A stretch of 64,000 bases of DNA from Streptococcus australis. Its GTDB lineage: Bacteria > Bacillota > Bacilli > Lactobacillales > Streptococcaceae. The DNA lies in NCBI RefSeq assembly GCF_003943615.1, contig NZ_RJPZ01000004.1, positions 62,001-126,000 of the forward strand, given 5' to 3'. Both the position numbers and the translations under genes were made by a program. Under the pieces are notes generated by a model, which saw only the letters and a list, made by a program, of their open reading frames with translations, was not told the origin of the DNA and did not search any database. Position 1 is the stretch's first letter, and each line of letters opens with the position of its first letter. Shown piece by piece: positions 11,780 to 20,650 of the stretch.

Positions 11780-12634
11780 ATGGGGATTTATAAAGGGAAA
11801 GATATTGAAGAAGCTATTACAAAAGGTCTTAAAGATTTAAATGTCAAAAAAGAAGATGCTACAATCAAAATCCTTGAAGAAGGAAGTGGAGGCATATTCG
11901 GATTATTTTCTAAAGAAGCCGAGGTTTCTATCACTCCACTATCTAGTGAGGAGATACGGAAACGAGATCAGTTGAAAAAGCTACAACTTATTGGAAGTAT
12001 CGCTGGTGCCATCTTCCTTATTGTAATAACAGGCTTACTCATCCTCTTTGGTCCTAAGGATGATACATCAAAATCCGCCAAACAAGCAACCCATAGTTCA
12101 AAAGTCATGAAACAAACTACTGATCCTACATCATCTAGTATAAAAACTGATAGCAGCTCTTCAGAAAGTTCCAAAACAAGCAGTTCAGAAACGCTGTCCA
12201 GTTCTTCCAGTGCTAGTAGTTCCTCTAGCGCTCCTCCTAGTACTCCTTCTATTCTCACTGCTGAAAACAACACAGAATTTGCAACAATTCTACAAACTGA
12301 AGATCCAGATAAAATCAACGAATTCGTTAATAAATATAAAGGACAAGTGTTGGAATTTGATGGCTACATCGCTGACATTGCTTCAAGTGAAGGGCGAAAT
12401 ACATATTTCGATATCCTCATCTACTCAGGAGACTTTATGGGAAAAGATATTGCAAATCCGAGCCCATATTTTAAACTAACTGAAGTGCGTCCATCGATAG
12501 ATTCTGCTTTTAATCCATTCAATGGGAACGATATTTCCGAAGACCAAAACGTTCATATTAAGGCGAAAATTAACGGGTATTCTCTAAACCAACAACTATT
12601 ATACCTGAGCGTTATTGAAATAAAACCTCGATAA
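11780..12634 (+). CDS. Membrane protein with Jag_N-like head and DUF4839 tail
   Basis: A 284-residue protein starting at the ATG at 11780, which has an AAGGA site 7 nt upstream; a longer frame to 11732 lacks one. Residues 1-53 resemble the N-terminal domain of Jag/KhpB (KGKDIEEAITKGLKDL, then GGIFGLFSKEAEVSI). One membrane helix lies at about residues 70-90, a Ser/Thr-rich linker at about 105-160, and a C-terminal domain (about 165-284) matching DUF4839 (ENNTEFATIL, YKGQVLEFDGYIAD). A cytoplasmic RNA-related head joined to an outside DUF4839 domain is likely from the topology. It is divergent from clpL and followed by a terminator. Function unknown. Confidence 0.8.
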   Translation: MGIYKGKDIEEAITKGLKDLNVKKEDATIKILEEGSGGIFGLFSKEAEVSITPLSSEEIRKRDQLKKLQLIGSIAGAIFLIVITGLLILFGPKDDTSKSAKQATHSSKVMKQTTDPTSSSIKTDSSSSESSKTSSSETLSSSSSASSSSSAPPSTPSILTAENNTEFATILQTEDPDKINEFVNKYKGQVLEFDGYIADIASSEGRNTYFDILIYSGDFMGKDIANPSPYFKLTEVRPSIDSAFNPFNGNDISEDQNVHIKAKINGYSLNQQLLYLSVIEIKPR

Positions 12635-12642
12635 GGTCACAG

Positions 12643-12670
12643 CCATAGCTTCTTTCAGCTATGGTTTTTT
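12643..12670 (+). terminator. Terminator after the Jag_N/DUF4839 gene
   Basis: Perfect 8-bp stem CCATAGCT / AGCTATGG with a 6-nt loop, followed by six T. Confidence 0.85.
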
Positions 12671-12768
12671 AGCATCTAGAAAAGAAACTATCCCTTCCGT
12701 AACTTCCTAATGATACTGCACATCCTTCCCTCCTAAAATATGGTATACTAAAGAAAAAGGAGGTGCCT

Positions 12769-13590
12769 ATGTCTTCCATTCGTTTAATTGTCAGTGATAT
12801 TGACGGAACCATTCTGGACCAGCAGCATCAGGTCGATCCCGACCTCATCAAACTCATCCCCCAGCTCCAAGAAAAAAAGATTCCTTTTATCTTGGCATCG
12901 GCTCGTTCGCCTATCGGGATTGCTCCTATCGCAAGAAGCTTGGGCGTCCATCAGGAACCTATCGCTTGCTACAATGGGGCTCTCATCGTCAAGGGAGAAG
13001 AGATTTTATTTGAACACAGCCTGGACAAAGATGAGATCCGCACCTTCCTCCATCATGTAGACGAACTAGATCCCAGCATTTCAATTAATTGTTATAGCGG
13101 GGCAGTCTGGTTCAACTCCAGAGAGGACCAGTGGACCCAAGTTGAGGCTTCGATTACTGGTGAGACGCCACAGATGCAGCCACTTTCTCAGACTCTCTCT
13201 GACGACGCTCTCCATCTACATAAATTACTCTTGATCGGCGAGACTCAGAACATTCAAGAACTCTATCAGAAGCTGGATCCACAAGAATTTCCGCAGACTG
13301 CCTTTTACCTTTCAAAAGAAAACTACCTAGAAGTCACCGCCAAGTCCGTCTCAAAAAGAGATGCTGTCCTTGAACTGGCTGCTTATTACCAGGTCCCTTT
13401 GGAACAGGTCATGACCATCGGAGATCACTTCAATGACCTCCCTATGATTCGTCTGGCTGGACTTGGAGTTGCCATGGGAAATGCTCCTGAAGCCGTCCAA
13501 AAGGAAGCTCAAGTTGTCACTACCAGCAACCAAGAACACGGTGTAGCGCAAGCTATCCAAGAGTATGTCTTACCGCCATCAAACAAATAG
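12769..13590 (+). CDS. HAD-superfamily hydrolase, Cof type
   Basis: Probable sugar- or cofactor-phosphate phosphatase of the Cof/HAD-IIB group, cytoplasmic. Motif I DIDGTI is at residues 10-15, a cap domain lies in the middle, and motif IV GDHFNDLPMI is near residue 215. The start at 12769 is chosen because AAGGAGG sits 5 nt before it; an in-frame GTG two codons earlier lies within the ribosome site. It has 273 residues and stands as a single gene. The substrate cannot be told from sequence. Confidence 0.88.
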   Translation: MSSIRLIVSDIDGTILDQQHQVDPDLIKLIPQLQEKKIPFILASARSPIGIAPIARSLGVHQEPIACYNGALIVKGEEILFEHSLDKDEIRTFLHHVDELDPSISINCYSGAVWFNSREDQWTQVEASITGETPQMQPLSQTLSDDALHLHKLLLIGETQNIQELYQKLDPQEFPQTAFYLSKENYLEVTAKSVSKRDAVLELAAYYQVPLEQVMTIGDHFNDLPMIRLAGLGVAMGNAPEAVQKEAQVVTTSNQEHGVAQAIQEYVLPPSNK

Positions 13591-13660
13591 CCCATGGAGC
13601 TCCTGCTTTCATGGGTTTTCTAACTCACTGTTTTTTAACCCAGCCTCTGATAAAAGAAAA

Positions 13661-13690
13661 AGAAGCTAGGACTTGATCCTATCTTCTTTT
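13661..13690 (-). terminator. Terminator after glmS
   Basis: Imperfect stem AGAAG-TAGGA / TCCTA-CTTCT with a 5-nt loop. On the minus strand it is followed by TTTTTCTTTT. It is probably also usable from the plus-strand HAD gene, which has its own weaker CCCATG/CATGGG hairpin at 13591-13619. Confidence 0.7.
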
Positions 13691-13695
13691 CATTT

Positions 13696-15504
13696 TTATT
13701 CTACTGTTACGGACTTAGCAAGGTTCCGTGGTTTATCCACGTCGAGTCCACGGTGAAGGGTTGCAAAGTAAGCGATCAATTGGGTTGGTACCACCATTGA
13801 GATTGGTGAGAGGTAAGGGTGGACCGTTGTAAGGACGATGTCGTCTGTATCTTTAGCAACATTTTCTTCTGCGATGGTAAGAACCTTAGCGCCACGCGCT
13901 GCCACTTCTTGGATATTTCCACGAGTGTGGTTAGCTAGGACAGGGTCTGACAAGAGGGCCAAAACAGGTGTTCCCTCTTCAATCAAGGCAATCGTTCCGT
14001 GTTTGAGTTCTCCTGCCGCAAAGCCTTCACATTGGATGTAAGAAATCTCTTTGAGTTTGAGACTAGCTTCCATGGCTACATAGTAATCTTGACCACGTCC
14101 GATGTAAAAGGCGTTGCGTGTTGTTTCAAGAAGCTCACGAACCTTACTCTCAATCAATTCTTTTTCTGAAAGAGTTGACTCGATAGACTGAGCGACGATA
14201 GACAACTCATGAACCAGATCAAAGGCTTGCGCTTTTTCGTTGCCATTTGCTTCACCAACTGCTTTTGCAAGGAAGGCAAGGGCTGCGATTTGTGCTGTAT
14301 AGGCCTTGGTTGATGCTACGGCAATTTCAGGACCTGCATGAAGCAACATCGTATGGTTAGCTTCACGAGAAAGAGTTGACCCTGGCACGTTTGTAACTGT
14401 TAAGCTTGGAATACCCATTTCATTGGCCTTGACCAAAACCTGACGGCTATCAGCTGTTTCACCAGACTGACTGATGAAGATGAAAAGTGGTTTCTTGCTG
14501 AGAAGCGGCATACCATAGCCCCACTCAGATGAGATTCCGAGTTCAACTGGTGTATCCGTCAATTCTTCCAACATCTTCTTAGAAGCAAATCCTGCGTGGT
14601 AAGAAGTTCCAGCCGCAAGGATGTAGATGCGGTCTGCCTCTTGAACAGCCTTGATGATCGCTGGGTCTACCACTACTTGACCAGCCTCATCAGTATAGGC
14701 TTGGATCAACTTACGCATCACCGTTGGTTGCTCATCGATTTCCTTGAGCATGTAGTAAGGGTAGGTACCCTTACCGATATCTGACAAGTCAAGTTCAGCA
14801 GTATAGCTAGCACGCTCACGGCTGTTGCCATCATAGTCTTGCACTTCAACACTATCAGCCTTAACGATAACCAACTCTTGGTCATGGATTTCCATGTATT
14901 GGTTGGTTTCACGAATCATAGCCATGGCATCAGAGCAGACCATATTGTAACCATCTCCAAGACCAATCAAGAGTGGTGATTTGTTTTTTGCCACATAGAT
15001 GACATCTGGATTTTCAGAGTCAATCAAGGCAAAGGCATAAGAACCGCGGATGATGTGAAGAGCTTTTTTGAAGGCATCAAGTACTGACAAGCCCTCTTCT
15101 TCGGCAAATTTCCCAATCAAGTGAACAGCGATTTCTGTATCTGTTTGTCCCTTGAAGTGGTGACCTGCAAGGTATTCTTCCTTGATTTCAAGATAGTTTT
15201 CGATCACCCCATTATGCACCAAGACAAAACGTCCTGTCTCAGAGCGATGTGGGTGAGCATTGTCTTCTGTCGGTTTTCCGTGAGTGGCCCAACGAGTATG
15301 TCCGATACCAGTTGTCCCCTCAACACCGGCAGTTTTAGCAGACAATTCTGCAATACGACCAACTGCTTTCACCAAATGGCTTTCAGCACCACCTAGAACA
15401 AAAATTCCAGCCGAATCATAACCACGGTATTCGAGTTTTTCAAGTCCTTGAATCAAAATATCCGTTGCATTTGTATTTCCAACAACACCAACAATTCCAC
15501 ACAT
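13696..15504 (-). CDS. glmS: Glutamine--fructose-6-phosphate aminotransferase (isomerizing)
   Basis: Makes glucosamine 6-phosphate from fructose 6-phosphate and glutamine, the first step to UDP-GlcNAc and peptidoglycan. The N-terminal class II amidotransferase domain starts with the nucleophile Cys2 (MCGIVGVVG); two SIS sugar-isomerase domains follow ([13 protein letters not shown] near residue 350; second domain after residue 450), and the C-terminus LAKSVTVE is typical. The length of 602 residues is normal. No glmS ribozyme was seen upstream; instead there are NagR-like half sites around a consensus promoter. Confidence 0.97.
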   Translation of the reverse strand: MCGIVGVVGNTNATDILIQGLEKLEYRGYDSAGIFVLGGAESHLVKAVGRIAELSAKTAGVEGTTGIGHTRWATHGKPTEDNAHPHRSETGRFVLVHNGVIENYLEIKEEYLAGHHFKGQTDTEIAVHLIGKFAEEEGLSVLDAFKKALHIIRGSYAFALIDSENPDVIYVAKNKSPLLIGLGDGYNMVCSDAMAMIRETNQYMEIHDQELVIVKADSVEVQDYDGNSRERASYTAELDLSDIGKGTYPYYMLKEIDEQPTVMRKLIQAYTDEAGQVVVDPAIIKAVQEADRIYILAAGTSYHAGFASKKMLEELTDTPVELGISSEWGYGMPLLSKKPLFIFISQSGETADSRQVLVKANEMGIPSLTVTNVPGSTLSREANHTMLLHAGPEIAVASTKAYTAQIAALAFLAKAVGEANGNEKAQAFDLVHELSIVAQSIESTLSEKELIESKVRELLETTRNAFYIGRGQDYYVAMEASLKLKEISYIQCEGFAAGELKHGTIALIEEGTPVLALLSDPVLANHTRGNIQEVAARGAKVLTIAEENVAKDTDDIVLTTVHPYLSPISMVVPTQLIAYFATLHRGLDVDKPRNLAKSVTVE

Positions 15505-15606
15505 AGTTTTTACGACACAGACAAGCTGTGCTTTCTCCTTCTATAAAAATGAAAGAAAATAGGTATCCATACTTGAGTTCCCTTATTTTCTTAGCCAATT
15601 TATAAA

Positions 15607-15705
15607 ATTGGTCTAGTCTGATTTGATAGAAAAATCATCAGCGGAATCAGTATACAATGCTTTTTCCTGTTTGTCAACCTAAAAAATACTAGAAATTGGT
15701 CTAGT
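15607..15705 (-). promoter_or_regulatory. glmS promoter flanked by two NagR-like half sites
   Basis: Minus-strand promoter TTGACA (15677-15672), 17-nt spacer, TATACT (15654-15649). Two direct copies of ATTGGTCTAGT lie at 15607-15617 and 15695-15705, one downstream and one upstream of it. The sequence matches one half of the dre operator bound by GntR-family NagR, which controls glmS and nagAB in streptococci. The second half of each palindrome is degenerate. Confidence 0.65.
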
Positions 15706-15830
15706 TAAGAAAGGGTTAAGAAAAACCAACCAACATGTCGGTTGATAGGGTAGGATGATTGGCTTCATTTAAGATAGTAATTGATTTCAACTAATCTAGA
15801 TGCCTATCCAATAATTTCATGAGCTTCACT

Positions 15831-16709
15831 TCATTTTTTTACCTTTTTAATTATAAAATGAACTCCCAGCAAAACAACTATAATAATAGAAATATAGGCA
15901 AACATGAACTGATTCGATAGATGTTCACCACTCGCATTCTGCAAGATAATCCCATAAGATTCTTTGTAGTTCGTAATGACCGAAGATGGGGCGTCATTAA
16001 ATACTTGAGCAATTGAATCTTTCATCAAAACTTGTTTTAAGAGTGCATTCACCTGTGTTAGAGGGAACCAGGTCATGACCTGTTGCAAGGTTTCTCCTAC
16101 GGATCCAATTGAAAGATAAACACCAGAAATGAAGCCGATAAAGGTTCCAACTATTGTACTCAAAGTTGTAAAAGCTGAACTAGTTCGGATAAAAGTCAAA
16201 ATTGGAAGAATAATAGCCGCAGATAAGATCGTTCCTAATGAGGTAACCCCCAAAATTGATAAGTAATCAGTCATTGAATAATCAAGAAGAGAACTAAAAC
16301 CATTAAAAATACCAATTGCAAAAACACAAGAGAACATGGTCATAATAATCCCAAATAGAATTGCAAAAACTGCATAGGCTAATTCAACCTTAAAGTTAGA
16401 TACTGGACTGACTTTAAAGTCCTCACTCAACTTCTTTTCTCTATCTGAAACCATTACGCCAAATGCACCAAGAGTACTTGTCATTGAAATAATAGTTGTT
16501 AAACCTGAGATTAACCAATAATTGACCATCTGAATGGTATCCGTAGAGGCGGTATCACTATTCAAAGCCTCCTTGATGGCATCAATCTGAATTTGTCCTA
16601 GAAAGACTTGATAAACCAAGATTAAGATGATGACCGATAAGAAGGACATCAAGAAAGCTAATCGATCTCGTGTATAGACTTTCCGATTTCTAGAAATTAA
16701 TTCAAGCAT
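15831..16709 (-). CDS. ABC-2 type transporter permease
   Basis: Membrane subunit of an ABC exporter. A 292-residue protein with six predicted membrane segments and the ABC-2 layout: a long first extracellular loop (about residues 40-60), then paired helices. It overlaps the upstream ATPase gene by 8 nt, so the two are translationally coupled. Small exporters of this type usually move drugs, lipids or peptides; the cargo is unknown. It is probably controlled by the neighbouring RRNPP-like regulator through the palindrome before the ATPase gene (inference). Confidence 0.85.
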   Translation of the reverse strand: MLELISRNRKVYTRDRLAFLMSFLSVIILILVYQVFLGQIQIDAIKEALNSDTASTDTIQMVNYWLISGLTTIISMTSTLGAFGVMVSDREKKLSEDFKVSPVSNFKVELAYAVFAILFGIIMTMFSCVFAIGIFNGFSSLLDYSMTDYLSILGVTSLGTILSAAIILPILTFIRTSSAFTTLSTIVGTFIGFISGVYLSIGSVGETLQQVMTWFPLTQVNALLKQVLMKDSIAQVFNDAPSSVITNYKESYGIILQNASGEHLSNQFMFAYISIIIVVLLGVHFIIKKVKK

Positions 16710-17631
16710 TCCCTTCTCCTCCTTTTGCTTTTAGTAAGTTCAAATAAGCAGCTTCCAAATTGGAGTACTCCACATTAAATGTTTCAATAATTGATTTTCC
16801 TTGATTTTCTGAAATAATCTCCATCATCTCTTCAACTGAGACATCCTTAAATACGACTTCTGCCTCAGAAAGGACTTGACACTTATTAACAAACTTAGAA
16901 ACTGACAATGATTTCAGTGATGTTCCAGGTTTTAAAGTGAGATTCAAGTTAGTGGTTGAATGCTGTTTAATAAAATTGGAAATATCTCCTGAATAATACA
17001 GGTTCCCTTCAATTAAGACATTTAAAACATCACAAGCAGCCATCTCTTCTAAATAGTGTGTAATTAGAACGACAGTCATATTATCTTTTTTGTTCAGCTG
17101 ACGGATCGCTTCCCATAAATCATGACGAGACTGTGGATCTAAACCAGTTGTCGGCTCATCTAACAGCAGTAAAGACGGTTGTGGTAGTAAAGCTCTAGCA
17201 ATATCTACTTTCCGTTTTTGTCCCCCTGACAAACTTCCATATTTCTGCTTTTTAAGAGTTGCCACGTCCAAATATGATTGCAGATCTTTTATACGCGTTT
17301 GTACTTGTGATTTTGATAAGCCGTACAAAGCTCCACGAGATACTAAGTTTTCCTCAACTGTCAGATTATCATCTAGACGATTACTTTGAAAAACAATACC
17401 AATATGTCGATAAAAATCTTTCGTTGGCAAAGATTTTCCATCCACTTCCCAAAAAATCTCTCCTGAACATGGCTTGAAATTTTTAATCAACAAATTAAAG
17501 AGTGTTGTTTTCCCTGCACCATTTGGTCCAAGAAGTCCATAAAATTTACCTTCCTCAAGAACTAAATCAATTCCTTTCAAAGCCTCAAAGGAACCGTAGC
17601 TTTTCTTTACATTGTGTAATCTAATTTCCAT
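16702..17631 (-). CDS. ABC transporter ATP-binding protein
   Basis: Nucleotide-binding subunit paired with the downstream permease. Walker A GPNGAGKTT is at about residues 35-43, the signature LSGGQKRKVDIARALL near residue 134, Walker B LLLLDEPTTGLDPQ near 155, then the switch histidine ITHYLEE. The C-terminal ~80 residues form the extra domain common in DrrA/CcmA-type exporters. The first gene of a two-gene operon; length 309. Confidence 0.92.
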   Translation of the reverse strand: MEIRLHNVKKSYGSFEALKGIDLVLEEGKFYGLLGPNGAGKTTLFNLLIKNFKPCSGEIFWEVDGKSLPTKDFYRHIGIVFQSNRLDDNLTVEENLVSRGALYGLSKSQVQTRIKDLQSYLDVATLKKQKYGSLSGGQKRKVDIARALLPQPSLLLLDEPTTGLDPQSRHDLWEAIRQLNKKDNMTVVLITHYLEEMAACDVLNVLIEGNLYYSGDISNFIKQHSTTNLNLTLKPGTSLKSLSVSKFVNKCQVLSEAEVVFKDVSVEEMMEIISENQGKSIIETFNVEYSNLEAAYLNLLKAKGGEGNA

Positions 17632-17671
17632 TTTCTGACACCAAGATCCTTTTTTCTTTCCTTGTAATCTC

Positions 17672-17716
17672 AGTATACCTAATTTCTGTCCTCTAACGTG
17701 AGGACATTTATGTCCT
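17672..17716 (-). promoter_or_regulatory. ABC exporter promoter with 20-bp palindromic operator
   Basis: A perfect palindrome TGTCCTC-TAACGT-GAGGACA (17687-17706), with a third half site TGTCCT at 17711-17716. The palindrome covers the position of the -35 box of a minus-strand promoter whose -10 is TATACT (17677-17672). The -35 itself is poor (CACGTT), as expected for an activator-dependent promoter. The adjacent RRNPP-like regulator is the natural candidate to bind it. Confidence 0.6.
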
Positions 17717-17735
17717 GTCTAATCATCAATTTCAC

Positions 17736-17917
17736 CAAAAAGAGGCTGGGACAAAAGTCCTAGCCTCTCAATTGTCTTTGGATTATCGAGCAAGACGCAG
17801 TGGTTGAGTGGGCTCTACTACGCTGATTTTATCAGCTTTTACAGCCCTACTCAACTGTGCGGAGGTGGGACGACGAAATCGAATTCTAACGAATTACCGA
17901 TTTCTGTCCCACTCTCT
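17736..17917. repeat. 182-bp three-hairpin dispersed repeat, copy A
   Basis: Same length and about 97% identical to copy B at 24165-24346 (six differences counted). It contains three hairpins: GAGGCT-GGAC/GTCC-AGCCTC (with a T run on the minus strand, thus a terminator for the regulator gene), GTTGAGT-GGGCT/AGCCC-TACTCAAC, and GTGGGAC-GAAATCG/CGATTTC-GTCCCAC. It looks like the common streptococcal intergenic repeats of this sequence type; I cannot name it. Confidence 0.85.
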
Positions 17918-17970
17918 CAATGTTCATTTTATATTTTTCAAGAACAACAGACGAAAGGATAAATACTTCT

Positions 17971-18897
17971 CTATACCTCAGTGTAGTTTAGACCCTTTTT
18001 CTCAAGGTCCTCTTTCCATTCTTCTTGCATGTTCCTCTTCACTAAATTCTCAGATAATAAGTCTGCCATCAAGCATACTTTTTGATAATCATTTTTTGCT
18101 TTTTCTAGGTCATCCTCTATAAATAAAGCAACTTTCCAATTTAAAGCATAAACAAAAATATTATCCTGAAAATCATTTCTCTTTGTCATAATATCATTTA
18201 AAGCTTTGACAATGTCTGGCAACCTGTCGTATATCCCATAATGGGCTAGCACTCCTGCGGCTGAGATAAGAGTATTTTGTAGCATTTCCAACTCTGATAA
18301 GGGAAAATAATCTATCGCAAGTATAATCTTCTCCACTAAGTGTATAAATTCTTCTTGATCAAAGACTCCCAAAGCCAAAGAAAGCAGGCGCAATTTAATT
18401 ATTTCCACATCGTTGAGACTTAACTCTTTTTTCTTCATAGCTTGACCCAGATACTCATCTAATAACCCTTGATCAAAAGAAGGATTTTTGGATCCAATCA
18501 TATCAACCGTAGCTTGGGCGACCTGGACAGACAGTTTTTCTTCCTCTGGCAAGTTATCAAAATAATTTTCATAAATGTCCTCAATGATTTCTTCATGCCG
18601 ATGAAGACGATCTTGATCTCCATAATGGTACAAAGTCCGTAATTGATACTTGAGGTTCAGATATTCTGCTGGCAATTCTAAACTAGTTTGATTCGTTAGC
18701 TTGTCTAGGGAAACACCTAGTTGCTCAGCAATATACTTTGCTGTTGCAATCGTTGGTAAAGACTGCCCCTTTTCAATTCGCTGGAGTTGGCGTGTCGTTA
18801 ATACGTCCTCAATACCACAGATTGCTTGTCTACTGAATCCCTTACTTTCACGTAGAGTTTGTACTTTTTTCCCTAATTCTGTTTTAAAATCCATCAT
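17971..18897 (-). CDS. XRE-type regulator with TPR-like C-terminal domain (RRNPP-like)
   Basis: Residues about 5-65 form an XRE helix-turn-helix (LGKKVQTLRESKGFSRQAI, TRQLQRIEKG, LPTIATAKYIAEQLGVSL). The remaining ~240 residues are helical repeats of the kind found in PlcR/ComR/Rgg-like peptide sensors. The start is the ATG at 18897, 5 nt after GGAG; the longer frame begins upstream of the TATAAT box at 18927-18922 and cannot be used from that promoter. It lies upstream of the ABC exporter operon in the same direction with a repeat element between. No candidate signalling-peptide gene was found beside it, so peptide dependence is unproven. Confidence 0.8.
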   Translation of the reverse strand: MMDFKTELGKKVQTLRESKGFSRQAICGIEDVLTTRQLQRIEKGQSLPTIATAKYIAEQLGVSLDKLTNQTSLELPAEYLNLKYQLRTLYHYGDQDRLHRHEEIIEDIYENYFDNLPEEEKLSVQVAQATVDMIGSKNPSFDQGLLDEYLGQAMKKKELSLNDVEIIKLRLLSLALGVFDQEEFIHLVEKIILAIDYFPLSELEMLQNTLISAAGVLAHYGIYDRLPDIVKALNDIMTKRNDFQDNIFVYALNWKVALFIEDDLEKAKNDYQKVCLMADLLSENLVKRNMQEEWKEDLEKKGLNYTEV

Positions 18898-18973
18898 ACA
18901 AGCTCCTTTTCTTCTGGTTTTATTATAGCACATATTAAAGTTGAACGTTTTTTACCTTTTCCAGCACTAAATG

Positions 18974-19035
18974 AAAAATCGGAAATGAAGAATGCCATCA
19001 GAAACAGCTGCATCTGATGGAGTTCTGCACTTCCG
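18974..19035 (-). terminator. Long hairpin after the GH1 gene
   Basis: Imperfect stem with CGGAA/TTCCG outer and CCATCAGA/TCTGATGG inner arms, followed by ATTTTTC on the minus strand. Probable terminator of the glycosidase gene. Confidence 0.6.
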
Positions 19036-19118
19036 AAAATAAAACTAGTTAGTCAACTACTGAAATGAACGAATTCTATCATACTTGGACAATAAAATCC
19101 TCAACCATCTTCAAAAAC

Positions 19119-20504
19119 TTACTCTTCAAATCCATTCTGCTGGCTCAACTCACGGAACCAATGGCCCGATTTTTTCAGGCGCCTTTCTTGAGTGGCTAGG
19201 TCTAATTCGACAAGGCCGTAGCGATTTTTATAGCCGTTGAGCCAAGACCAGCAGTCGATAAAGGTCCACATGAGGTAGCCATTACAGTTGGCTCCTTCTT
19301 GAATAGCCCGGTGCAACTCACGCAGGTGATCTTTGACGAAGTCAATCCGGTAGTCATCTTGGATTTCCCCATTTTGACGGAATTTTTCTTCCCCTTCAAC
19401 TCCCATTCCATTCTCTGTTAGGAGCCACTCGATGTTGCCATAATTTTCTTTGATATCTTGCGCAATGTCATATAAGCCCTGCTCATAGATTTCCCAGCCT
19501 CTGTGTGGGTTGATCTTTCTTCCTGGCATGACATAGGGTTCGTAGAACTGCTCGACCAGCATAGGAGAGTCTGGGTTTGGCGCATAACGAGGCGCAGAGA
19601 CCCGCATTGGCTGGTAATAGTTGACCCCTAAGAAGTCAACTGTATGTTCTTTTATCAGCTCTAAGTCACTTGGATCCACCTCTGGCAAGAGATCGCGCTC
19701 TCGCAGAATCTCTACCAACTCTGGTGGGTAAGTCCCAAGCACAGACGGATCGAGAAAAGACTTGGCTTGGAAGAGTTCAGCGATTCGTGCTGCCTTGACA
19801 TCTGCTGGATGTTTGCTCCGCGGATAGGCTGGCGTCAAGTTCAACACTACTCCGATTCGATAGTTTGGATCCACCTCATGGCAGGCTTTGACAGTAAGGC
19901 TACTTGCCAACTGGGTATGGTAGGCGACTTTGACTGCTGCAGCGGCGTCCACCTTATGTGGGTAATGGGCATCATAAAAATAGCCAAACTCTACAGGAAC
20001 AATAGGCTCATTAAAGGTAATCCACTGATCGACCAAGTCCCCATAGGTTTCAAAGCAGAAACGAGCGTAGTCGCGATAGGCGTAGACCGTTTCCTTGTTC
20101 TCCCAACCATCTCCTTGTTCTTGCAAGGCAAAAGGAAGATCAAAGTGATAAAGATTGACCATCAAATGAATGCCTTTGGACTTGATGCGTTCAAATACTT
20201 GGCGGTAAAAAGCCACTCCTACTGGATTGACTTCTCCACGACCCTCAGGGAAAATTCGAGACCATTGGATAGAAGTCCGAAAGGCGGTATGTCCAGTCTC
20301 TACTAGAAGCTCAATGTCTTCTTCCCAATTTTCATAAAAGGTCGAAGTTAAACCGGGCCCTTCTTGGAAACGAAAGCGATGAGGCTCTACTTGATACCAG
20401 TAGTCCCAGAGGTTATCTCCCTTACCATCTCCGGTAAAACGCCCTTCTGTCTGTGGGCCAGATGTTGATGTCCCCCATAAAAAATCTTTTGGAAACTTAA
20501 TCAT
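19119..20504 (-). CDS. Glycoside hydrolase family 1 (beta-glucosidase / 6-phospho-beta-glucosidase)
   Basis: Cytoplasmic retaining glycosidase acting on beta-glucosides or their 6-phosphates. It starts FPKDFLWGTSTS, has the acid/base motif TFNEP near residue 166 and the nucleophile motif LLTENGMG near 365, and a C-terminal YLMWTFIDCWSW then YGLVELD. The start at 20504 follows GAGAGGAT by a normal distance; an ATG six codons earlier also has a GAGAGGA site, so the extension is possible. 461 residues. No PTS gene adjoins it. Phospho versus free substrate is not settled. Confidence 0.9.
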   Translation of the reverse strand: MIKFPKDFLWGTSTSGPQTEGRFTGDGKGDNLWDYWYQVEPHRFRFQEGPGLTSTFYENWEEDIELLVETGHTAFRTSIQWSRIFPEGRGEVNPVGVAFYRQVFERIKSKGIHLMVNLYHFDLPFALQEQGDGWENKETVYAYRDYARFCFETYGDLVDQWITFNEPIVPVEFGYFYDAHYPHKVDAAAAVKVAYHTQLASSLTVKACHEVDPNYRIGVVLNLTPAYPRSKHPADVKAARIAELFQAKSFLDPSVLGTYPPELVEILRERDLLPEVDPSDLELIKEHTVDFLGVNYYQPMRVSAPRYAPNPDSPMLVEQFYEPYVMPGRKINPHRGWEIYEQGLYDIAQDIKENYGNIEWLLTENGMGVEGEEKFRQNGEIQDDYRIDFVKDHLRELHRAIQEGANCNGYLMWTFIDCWSWLNGYKNRYGLVELDLATQERRLKKSGHWFRELSQQNGFEE

Positions 20505-20600
20505 GTGTTTATCCTCTCTCATTGTCTTCCTCTCTATTATACTCCCTTTCAGCGCGGTTCCTAGAGACTATTTTCAGTCATTTTTACGCAGATTATAGAA

Positions 20601-20644
20601 AAAACACGCTAGCTATCAAAAGACCCGATTTCTAGCGTGTTTTG
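20601..20644 (-). terminator. Terminator after the C26 hydrolase gene
   Basis: Stem AACACGCTAG / CTAGCGTGTT with a 19-nt loop, with A and T runs on both sides, usable from the minus strand. Confidence 0.75.
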
Positions 20645-20650
20645 TTTCCA

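Noticed and set aside
15505-15830. glmS ribozyme or riboswitch
   Set aside because: No ribozyme core is recognisable; streptococci normally lack it, and NagR-like sites explain control better.
17632-17970. A signalling-peptide gene next to the RRNPP-like regulator
   Set aside because: The gap is occupied by the operator and the 182-bp repeat; no short hydrophobic frame with a ribosome site was found.
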